From contig NZ_AP022612.1 of the NCBI RefSeq assembly GCF_010729895.1, forward strand, positions 1 to 64,000: a DNA stretch of 64,000 bases, in the 5' to 3' direction. Shown piece by piece: positions 57,829-64,000 of the stretch. This DNA comes from Mycolicibacterium confluentis (lineage in GTDB: Bacteria > Actinomycetota > Actinomycetes > Mycobacteriales > Mycobacteriaceae). The stretch's first letter is position 1, and the number at the start of each line of letters is the position of its first letter. Under the pieces are notes generated by a model, which worked only from the letters and a program-made list of their open reading frames with translations, had not been told where the DNA came from and made no database searches. The translations under genes were made by a program, and so were the position numbers.

Positions 57829-59289
57829 ATGACCGTTCTGTCCCGCGGCGCGCAGAGTCGGCGCAGCGGCCGCAGGCCGGGGTGGCTGCTCTTGACGGTG
57901 TTGCTGGTCCTCGCCATTGCGGCGAGTTCCGCGTTGGTGTTCACCAACCGTGTCGAACTGCTCAAGCTCGCCGTCATCCTGGCGTTGTGGGCCGCCGTCG
58001 TCGCGGCCTTCGTCTCGGTCATCTATCGAAGGCAGAGCGACGCCGACCAGGCCAAGGTGCGCGACCTGAAGCTCGTGTACGACCTGCAGCTGGATCGCGA
58101 GATCTCGGCGCGCCGCGAGTACGAGCTGACCGTCGAGACACACCTGCGTCGCGAGATCTCGTCTGAACTGCGCCTGCAGTCCGCCGACGAGGTGGCCGCA
58201 CTGCGCGCTGAACTGGCGGCGCTTCGGACCAATCTGGAGATCCTGTTCGACACCGACCTGGCGCACCGACCCGCCATCGAGACCGACCGCACGCGCGGTG
58301 AATGGCTGCGCGCACCGGAACCGGTCAAGGCCGACCGGGTGATCGCCAGCAGGGTCCCGCCCGCGGACGAGGACGACACCACCCGCACCGCCGAGAGTCC
58401 GATCATCGACGTGCCCGAGGAACCGCTGCTGCCGCCACAGCCGCCGGTGTCGGAGCCGCGGCCACGGCGGCGCCGCCGCGTCGAGGAGCCCGACTACCGG
58501 GGTTCGCACCGCCGGGCGTCGGAGGAGACCAGTTGGGTGATGCCCCCGGTGCCGGCCCAGCCGTCTGCGCCCACACCCCCACCACCGACCCAGACTTCAG
58601 CGCCGATACCTGCGCCACCGGCCCCGCCGCCTCCGCAACCCACCCCGCCGCCGCGGCAGGCCCCGCCCCCGCCGCCTCGCGTCCAGCGCTCCGAGCCGGT
58701 GCCTAGCCCGGAACCGCGGTTCGAGGCACCTCGGGGGCAGGAACCGCGGTTCGAGCCCGAATCCCGGCCGGAAGCACCCCGTTTCGAAGAGCCTCGGTTC
58801 GAACAGCCCCGGCCGGAAGCACCCCGTCTCGAAGAGCCCCGTTTCGAGCCCGCACCCCGGCATGCGCCCCCGCCGCCGCCGGTCGATCCCGACTGGCAGC
58901 CGCTCAACACCTGGATTCCCGGATCGCCGGCACCGGCGACCGCCAACGGTCACGGCGTCGAACCTGTGCAGACGCCCGTGCCGCCCGTTGTTCCGCCCGC
59001 ACCGGCACCCGAAGTCCCCGAAGAACCGCGCGGTCGGCATTACCGTCCGGCCGACGCGCAGCCCCCGTCGTTCACCGAGTCCGAGCGCCGCGGCCGCCAT
59101 TCCGTGCCGGGATCAGGGCCCGCCGTCCCCCCGGCACCGCCCGAGCCCACGCCGGCGGCCCGGCACCGCAACGCCGAGGACGACACCGAGGACACCCCGC
59201 CGCCGGCGGGTCAGTCGGCCGCGGAACTGCTGGCCCGCTTCCAGGCCACGCCCAGCGGCGGCGGACGACGCCGGCGCCGCGAGGACTGA
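57829..59289 (+). CDS. proline-rich membrane protein, Rv3604c type (DUF6779)
   Basis: This 486-residue protein has two N-terminal membrane helices (LLLTVLLVLAIAASSALVF, LLKLAVILALWAAVVAAFV) and a coiled-coil-like segment (RDLKLVYDLQLDREISARREYELTVE region, to about 150). A long low-complexity, Pro/Glu/Arg-rich cytoplasmic tail follows, with tandem EPRFE/APRFE units near residues 290-345. It ends in SAAELLARFQA and a basic patch. The M. tuberculosis counterpart is about 400 residues; the length difference lies in the repetitive tail. The role is unknown, possibly envelope-associated scaffolding. Confidence 0.88.
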   Translation: MTVLSRGAQSRRSGRRPGWLLLTVLLVLAIAASSALVFTNRVELLKLAVILALWAAVVAAFVSVIYRRQSDADQAKVRDLKLVYDLQLDREISARREYELTVETHLRREISSELRLQSADEVAALRAELAALRTNLEILFDTDLAHRPAIETDRTRGEWLRAPEPVKADRVIASRVPPADEDDTTRTAESPIIDVPEEPLLPPQPPVSEPRPRRRRRVEEPDYRGSHRRASEETSWVMPPVPAQPSAPTPPPPTQTSAPIPAPPAPPPPQPTPPPRQAPPPPPRVQRSEPVPSPEPRFEAPRGQEPRFEPESRPEAPRFEEPRFEQPRPEAPRLEEPRFEPAPRHAPPPPPVDPDWQPLNTWIPGSPAPATANGHGVEPVQTPVPPVVPPAPAPEVPEEPRGRHYRPADAQPPSFTESERRGRHSVPGSGPAVPPAPPEPTPAARHRNAEDDTEDTPPPAGQSAAELLARFQATPSGGGRRRRRED

Positions 59290-59407
59290 CTTACTAGGCG
59301 GGTTCCGGGGCTCGGGATGAGCCTCGGCTAGAGTCTTGGTGACCGTCCGGTACCTGCCCGGCAGGACTGGAACGAAAACCAGGACATTTTGCGAAGGAAC
59401 GTCTGCG

Positions 59408-60349
59408 ATGCTGCAGTCGGAATTTCCCGATGGATCAGAGGGCCACGTCGAGGGGCTGCGCCCAGCTCGGCTGAAGGTCGGCATCGTCTCGGCCGGCCGG
59501 GTCGGAACGGCGCTCGGCGTCGCGCTTGAGCGCGCCGAGCACGTCGTCGTCGCATGCAGCGCGATCTCGAATGCGTCCGTGCAGCGTGCCGCGCGCAGGC
59601 TGCCCGACACCCCGATCAGCCCGGTGCCCGAGGTGGCGGCCGCGTCCGAATTGCTGCTGCTGGCGGTTCCCGATGCTGAACTGCCCGCGCTGATTTCGGG
59701 GCTCGCGGCCACCGGCGAGGTCCGCCGCGGGACTATCGTCGCCCACACCTCGGGGGCGAACGGGATCGGTGTCCTAGCCCCGCTGACCGAACAGGGCTGC
59801 CTGCCCCTGGCCATCCATCCGGCCATGACGTTCACCGGGGCCGACGAGGACATCACTCGACTGTCCGAGGCGTGCTTCGGGGTCACGGCCGCCGACGAGA
59901 TCGGGTACGCCATCGCCCAGTCGCTGGTGCTCGAGATCGGCGGTGAACCCGTGCGCGTGCGCGAGGACGCCCGAACGCTGTATCACGCGGCATTGGCGCA
60001 CGCCAGCAATCACGTGGTGACCGTCATCGCCGACGCCTTGGAGGCCCTGCGCGCGGCCCTGGCCGGTCAGGAGCTCCTGGGACAGGAATTGGTGGTGGCC
60101 GAACCCGGCGGCGTCGCCGAACGGGTACTCGCGCCATTGGCGCGTGCGGCCCTGGAGAACACGCTGCAGCGCGGTCAGGCGGCCCTGACGGGCCCGGTTG
60201 CGCGCGGGGACGCCGCCGCCATCGCGGGACACTTGGCGGCCCTGCAGGAGGTCGACCCGTCCCTGGCCGAGGCCTATCGAACCGCGTCGTTGCGAACCGC
60301 GCAGCGCGCCCGGGCATCCGCGGAGGTTATCAAGGTGCTGACACGATGA
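59408..60349 (+). CDS. Rossmann-fold protein with DUF2520, Rv3603c type
   Basis: This 313-residue protein has a dinucleotide-binding N-terminus ([19 protein letters not shown]) and a helical DUF2520 C-terminal domain ([13 protein letters not shown]), resembling a ketopantoate/pyrroline reductase-like layout. Because it always precedes panC and overlaps it by 4 nt, a dehydrogenase role in pantothenate supply has been suggested for the family; that is inference. AAGGAA precedes the ATG at 59408. Confidence 0.9.
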   Translation: MLQSEFPDGSEGHVEGLRPARLKVGIVSAGRVGTALGVALERAEHVVVACSAISNASVQRAARRLPDTPISPVPEVAAASELLLLAVPDAELPALISGLAATGEVRRGTIVAHTSGANGIGVLAPLTEQGCLPLAIHPAMTFTGADEDITRLSEACFGVTAADEIGYAIAQSLVLEIGGEPVRVREDARTLYHAALAHASNHVVTVIADALEALRAALAGQELLGQELVVAEPGGVAERVLAPLARAALENTLQRGQAALTGPVARGDAAAIAGHLAALQEVDPSLAEAYRTASLRTAQRARASAEVIKVLTR

Positions 60350-61284
60350 CGCTGGGCAAGCCGGCCTACACGCACGGCGAGTTGAACGTCTACACGACGC
60401 CCGCCGAGGTCTCGGCAGTGACGAGGGCGCTGCGCCGGACGGGTCGGCGGGTGATGCTCGTCCCGACGATGGGCGCGCTGCACGAGGGACACCTGAGCCT
60501 GGTGCGCGAGGCCAAGCGCGTGCCCGGCGCGGTGACCGTCGTGTCGATCTTCGTCAACCCGCTGCAGTTCGGGCCGGGAGAGGATCTGGACGCCTACCCG
60601 CGCACGCTGGAGTCGGATCTGGCGCTGCTGCGTGAAGAGGGCGTCGACATCGCGTTCACCCCGAACGCCGCGGCGATGTACCCCACGGGTCCGCGCACCA
60701 CGGTGCACCCCGGAGTGCTGGGCGCCGACCTCGAGGGCGGTTCGCGTCCCACGCACTTCGCGGGGATGCTGACCGTGGTGCTCAAACTGCTGAACATCGT
60801 GTCCCCGGATCGGGCCTTCTTCGGCGAAAAGGATTACCAGCAGCTGGTTCTCATCCGCCAGATGGCCGACGACCTCAACCTGGACGTGCGGATCGTCGGC
60901 GTGCCGATCATGCGCGAGGAGGACGGCCTGGCGATGTCCTCGCGGAACCGCTACCTCAGCCCCGAGCACCGCGAACAGGCCAGTGCGCTGTCGGCGTCCC
61001 TGTTGGCGGGCAAGTTTGCCGCGGCCTCGGGCGGGGCCACCGCCGCGGTCGCCGCCGTACGCGCGGTCCTCGACGAGGTGCCGGACTTCGACGTCGACTA
61101 CATCGAGGTCAGGGGTCCCTGGCTCGAGGCCGCGCCCGCCCACGGCAAGGGACGACTGCTGGTCGCCGCACGCCTGGGATCCACCCGCCTGCTGGACAAC
61201 ATCGCCATCGAACTGGGCGCAGCGGCCACCGATGGTTCCTACGCCGGCCGCGGCGAACACCAAGAAATGCCTTGGAGGAACTGA
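60346..61284 (+). CDS. panC: pantothenate synthetase
   Basis: This 312-residue ligase joins pantoate and beta-alanine. The HIGH-type motif is in [14 protein letters not shown], with the KMSKS-like region in [18 protein letters not shown] is the conserved binding segment. It overlaps both neighbours, and panD starts on its last base (TGATG). Confidence 0.98.
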   Translation: MTLGKPAYTHGELNVYTTPAEVSAVTRALRRTGRRVMLVPTMGALHEGHLSLVREAKRVPGAVTVVSIFVNPLQFGPGEDLDAYPRTLESDLALLREEGVDIAFTPNAAAMYPTGPRTTVHPGVLGADLEGGSRPTHFAGMLTVVLKLLNIVSPDRAFFGEKDYQQLVLIRQMADDLNLDVRIVGVPIMREEDGLAMSSRNRYLSPEHREQASALSASLLAGKFAAASGGATAAVAAVRAVLDEVPDFDVDYIEVRGPWLEAAPAHGKGRLLVAARLGSTRLLDNIAIELGAAATDGSYAGRGEHQEMPWRN

Positions 61285-61709
61285 TGTTACGGACGATGCT
61301 CAAGTCGAAGATCCACCGAGCCACGGTGACGCACGCCGATCTGCACTACGTCGGATCGGTCACCATCGACGCCGACTTGATGGACGCGGCCGACCTCCTC
61401 GAAGGCGAGCAGGTGACGATCGTCGACATCGACAACGGGGCTCGGCTCGTCACCTACGCCATCACGGGTGAACGCGGCAGCGGTGTCATCGGAATCAATG
61501 GGGCCGCAGCACATCTGGTTCATCCCGGAGATGTCGTCATCCTGATCGCCTACGGCACCATGGAGGACGCCGAGGCCAGGCGGTACCAGCCTCGCGTCGT
61601 TTTCGTCGACTCCGACAACCGTCAGATCGACCTCGGCGCGCACGCGTCCGATCCCGCCTACGTGCCCGACGACGCAGGCGAACTCCTCTCCCCGCGAGGG
61701 CTGCGCTAG
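61284..61709 (+). CDS. panD: aspartate 1-decarboxylase proenzyme
   Basis: This 141-residue proenzyme makes beta-alanine. Self-cleavage between Gly24 and Ser25 (HYVGSV) generates the pyruvoyl group; Lys9 and Arg54-type residues of the active site are in KSKIHRATV and [10 protein letters not shown]. The ATG at 61284 has GGAGGA upstream. It is a target of pyrazinoic acid in M. tuberculosis. The final base overlaps coaX. Confidence 0.98.
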   Translation: MLRTMLKSKIHRATVTHADLHYVGSVTIDADLMDAADLLEGEQVTIVDIDNGARLVTYAITGERGSGVIGINGAAAHLVHPGDVVILIAYGTMEDAEARRYQPRVVFVDSDNRQIDLGAHASDPAYVPDDAGELLSPRGLR

Positions 61710-62524
61710 TGCTGCTGGCCATCGACGTCCGCAACACGCACACCGTCGTCGGACTGATCTCCGGGACCGGCGACAACGCACGTGTGGTGCAGCAGTGGCG
61801 AATTCGCACAGAACCGGAGGTCACCGCCGACGAACTGGCGCTGACCATCGACGGGCTCATCGGTGAGGACTCGGAGCGCCTCACGGGTGCGGCCGCGCTG
61901 TCCACCGTGCCGTCGGTTCTGCACGAGGTCCGGGTCATGCTCGAGCAGTACTGGGAGTCGGTGCCGCACGTGCTGATCGAACCCGGCGTGCGAACCGGCA
62001 TCCCGCTTTTGGTCGACAATCCGAAGGAGGTTGGTGCGGACCGAATCGTCAACGCACTGGCGGCCTTCCACAGATACGGCCAACCTGCCATCGTGGTCGA
62101 TTTCGGGTCCTCGATCTGCGTCGATGTGGTTTCGGCGAAGGGGGAGTTCCTCGGTGGGGCCATCGCGCCCGGCGTGCAGGTGTCCTCCGATGCGGCGGCC
62201 GCCAGGTCGGCGGCGCTGCGCCGGGTTGAGCTGACCCGGCCCCGGTCGGTGGTCGGCAAGAACACCGTCGAGTGCATGCAGGCCGGGGCCGTGTTCGGGT
62301 TCGCGGGTCTTGTCGAAGGCGTGATCCGGCGCATCCGCGAGGACGTCGACGGGTTCGACGGCGACGACGTCGTCATCGTCGCGACCGGACACACCGCGCC
62401 ACTTCTGTTGCCGGAGTTGCGGATTACGGCCCATCACGACCCGCACCTGACATTGGACGGTCTGCGGCTGGTCTTCGAGCGGAACCGGGACAACTCCCGG
62501 GGCAGGCTGCGGCAGGCCCGCTGA
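61709..62524 (+). CDS. coaX: type III pantothenate kinase
   Basis: This 271-residue ASKHA-fold kinase catalyses the first step of CoA synthesis and needs K+ or NH4+. The phosphate motif is [15 protein letters not shown], with Asp in ADRIVNA and in [12 protein letters not shown]. In mycobacteria CoaA is the main kinase and CoaX may be inactive; the usual DxGNT is DVRNT here (Gly to Arg), which fits the reported inactive group. The GTG shares its first base with the panD stop. Confidence 0.94.
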   Translation: MLLAIDVRNTHTVVGLISGTGDNARVVQQWRIRTEPEVTADELALTIDGLIGEDSERLTGAAALSTVPSVLHEVRVMLEQYWESVPHVLIEPGVRTGIPLLVDNPKEVGADRIVNALAAFHRYGQPAIVVDFGSSICVDVVSAKGEFLGGAIAPGVQVSSDAAAARSAALRRVELTRPRSVVGKNTVECMQAGAVFGFAGLVEGVIRRIREDVDGFDGDDVVIVATGHTAPLLLPELRITAHHDPHLTLDGLRLVFERNRDNSRGRLRQAR

Positions 62525-62529
62525 GGCTT

Positions 62530-63792
62530 TCAGAAGAACGTGCGGATCAACTGCACGACCCGGCGCTGCGAGTCCAGGACCGGGATCATCGGCCACTTGT
62601 CGAACACCGTGCACGGATGCGAGATGCCGAACTCCAGCCACTCGCCCAGCTCGACCGACTCGTCGGCCAGCCTCAGATAGGCGTGCTGGTCGTTGAGCTT
62701 GAACACCTGGGCACCCGGCAGGTCGCGAGGCTGTGGCAGATCCTGGTCGAACGAGACGTCGCGACGCCCCATCGACAGGAGGGCCAGATCGTCCTCGGGG
62801 CGGGAGCTGACCTGTGCCCACACGCTCAACGCGGGCCGCAGCGCCTGCTCGGCGTCGGCGCCGGCATCCGGACGGGTCAGCGGCGACGTCCGGCGGTACA
62901 GACCATCGTCATGGGTCAGGTAACACCCACTGCGCACGACCACCCGCACTGCGCGGTTCAGCGGCCAGTCGAGCGTCAGGACCTCGGCCACCAGGTCGAA
63001 GTGCGTGCTGCCGCCCGCGGTCACGACGATGTCGTCGGTCTCCACCAGGCCGGCCAGTCGCACCGTGGCCTCCCGCAGCGTGGACAGGTAGTCGAGGATG
63101 ACCGCTCGGCCGGCCGGAGACACGTCATGGCCCAGTGCGGCTTCGTAACCGGCCACGCCGACCAGGCGCAGTTGGGGCGAGGCGGCCGCCGCAGCGGCGA
63201 CGTCGTCGACCGTGTGCGGTTCGCGCGCACCGGTGCGTCCGCCGGTGGCGCCGACCTCGACGCAGACGTCCAGGGGGCGGGGCGCCCCCGCGCGTCGCAG
63301 TTCCTCAGACATCATTGCGACGCCGCGCACCGAGTCCACCCAGCACATCACCTCAAGCTCGGGGTCCGCCAGTGCCGTTGCCAGCCAACGCAGCCCGCCC
63401 GCCTCCAGGACCTGGTTCGCGATCACGAAGTTGCGCACTCCGAACGCCCGGTACACGCGCATCTGGCTGACGGTCGCGACGGTGATGGCCACCGCCCCGG
63501 CCTCGATCTGGGCAGCGGCCAACTGTGGCGCCATGTGGGTTTTGCCGTGCGGGGCCAACTCGACGCCGTGCTGCTGCAACCAGCGGCCCATGACGGCCAG
63601 GTTGTGCCGCAGTGCGTCGGCGCTGAGCACGCAGATCGACCCGAGCGGGGCCGCCTCGAACAACCCGGGGGTCTCGGCGCAGATCTCGGCCGGACTGCGC
63701 CCCGACCATGCCGCTGGGAGGCCCTTGAACCGCCAATCCACGGGCTGGTGATCGAGTGCGGTCAGCGCCGCCGCGTCGATGGTCGCGGCCAT
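62530..63792 (-). CDS. D-serine dehydratase-like / alanine racemase-fold PLP enzyme
   Basis: This 420-residue enzyme has an alanine-racemase-type barrel with the PLP lysine in APHGKTHMAP (about residue 83). The C-terminal beta domain carries the zinc ligands in GISHPCTVFDKW. The family includes D-threonine aldolase and eukaryotic-type D-serine dehydratase (DSD1); in actinobacteria it is often labelled amino acid deaminase. It converges with coaX and is divergent from lysS. The substrate is not determined. Confidence 0.9.
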   Translation of the reverse strand: MAATIDAAALTALDHQPVDWRFKGLPAAWSGRSPAEICAETPGLFEAAPLGSICVLSADALRHNLAVMGRWLQQHGVELAPHGKTHMAPQLAAAQIEAGAVAITVATVSQMRVYRAFGVRNFVIANQVLEAGGLRWLATALADPELEVMCWVDSVRGVAMMSEELRRAGAPRPLDVCVEVGATGGRTGAREPHTVDDVAAAAAASPQLRLVGVAGYEAALGHDVSPAGRAVILDYLSTLREATVRLAGLVETDDIVVTAGGSTHFDLVAEVLTLDWPLNRAVRVVVRSGCYLTHDDGLYRRTSPLTRPDAGADAEQALRPALSVWAQVSSRPEDDLALLSMGRRDVSFDQDLPQPRDLPGAQVFKLNDQHAYLRLADESVELGEWLEFGISHPCTVFDKWPMIPVLDSQRRVVQLIRTFF

Positions 63793-63820
63793 TGATTCAA
63801 TCTAATCGGGCCTCGTCATT

Positions 63821-63826
63821 TAGGCT
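63821..63826 (+). promoter_or_regulatory. -10 hexamer TAGGCT, predicts leaderless lysS mRNA
   Basis: TAGGCT ends 8 nt before the GTG of lysS at 63835. No Shine-Dalgarno is seen. Confidence 0.5.
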
Positions 63827-63834
63827 GGCCCGAC

Positions 63835-64000
63835 GTGAGTGAGGCCGACCTTCCCGAACAGTTCCGCATCCGGCAGGCAAAGAGAGACCGCCTGCTGGCT
63901 CAAGGCCGTGATCCCTACCCCGTTGTGGTGCCGCGCACACACACGCTGGCAGAGGTTCGCGACGCCCATCCGGACCTGCCCGCGGACACCCAGACCGGTG
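63835..64000 (+). CDS. lysS: lysyl-tRNA synthetase, N-terminus only
   Basis: Only the first 55 residues are in the window. They read [20 protein letters not shown] and then [20 protein letters not shown], the typical opening of class II LysRS before the anticodon-binding OB domain. The location next to coaX and panCD matches M. tuberculosis Rv3598c. The rest lies beyond the right edge. Confidence 0.9.
   Translation, partial: MSEADLPEQFRIRQAKRDRLLAQGRDPYPVVVPRTHTLAEVRDAHPDLPADTQTG

Overview
The window is a GC-rich actinobacterial chromosome segment with the gene order of a Mycobacterium/Mycolicibacterium genome. From right to left it follows, in reverse, the M. tuberculosis order lysS - coaX - panD - panC - Rv3603c/3604c/3605c - folKBPE - ftsH ... 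hpt - tilS - Rv3626c - dacB - ppa ... galE - Rv3635 ... holB - cya - topA - Rv3647c - cspA - Rv3649 ... tad locus - ssd - Rv3661 - Rv3662c - dppDCBA - acs. The accessory content and the absence of PE/PPE and espACD genes suggest a fast-growing environmental Mycolicibacterium rather than a tubercle bacillus. The species cannot be fixed from the sequence alone.

Region 1 (1-5.2 kb) is accessory: the 5' part of an N,N-dimethylformamidase large-subunit gene, a divergent LysR regulator with two matched dyads in front of it, an MFS transporter, a small conserved protein, and a frameshifted remnant of pdxS. Region 2 (5.2-13.2 kb) holds acs and a four-gene peptide ABC importer followed by the Rv3662c-type gene, which looks like an eroded Fic-fold protein. 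Region 3 (13.2-19.9 kb) has two small RNAs flanking the HAD phosphatase gene: an Ms1/MTS2823-type RNA on the minus strand and a 6C RNA on the plus strand. The ssd/tad pilus locus follows (ssd, TadA, TadB, TadC, Flp pilin, two TadE-like pseudopilins). Region 4 (20-33.7 kb) is information processing and cell envelope: the MrfA/SftH helicase, cspA, topA, a membrane adenylate cyclase, holB, tRNA-Thr(CGT), the Rv3635-type membrane protein and galE.

Region 5 (33.6-41.3 kb, minus strand) is the most striking part. A poly(amino acid) synthetase-like NRPS (A-PCP plus membrane and left-handed beta-helix domains) has 4-nt overlaps with an M1 aminopeptidase and then a polysaccharide-flippase-like protein. 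Downstream lie the polyprenyl-phosphate glycosyltransferase PpgS and its small DUF2304 membrane partner. The arrangement suggests synthesis, export and trimming of an undescribed isopeptide or polyamine-like product. Next to it is a TerC gene under a yybP-ykoY manganese riboswitch.

Region 6 (42.5-52.5 kb) mixes core genes (ppa, dacB, a DUF2342 metallopeptidase, tilS, hpt) with accessory ones: a uraD-like gene with a changed catalytic residue, a molybdopterin oxidoreductase, a SIMPL lipoprotein and an epoxide hydrolase. Region 7 (52.5-64 kb) is the conserved ftsH-folE-folP-folB-folK and panC-panD-coaX array, which makes folate and coenzyme A precursors with many overlapping genes. It ends with a D-serine dehydratase-like gene and the start of lysS. 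Several genes have a TANNNT hexamer 6-8 nt before the start codon, which predicts leaderless transcripts.
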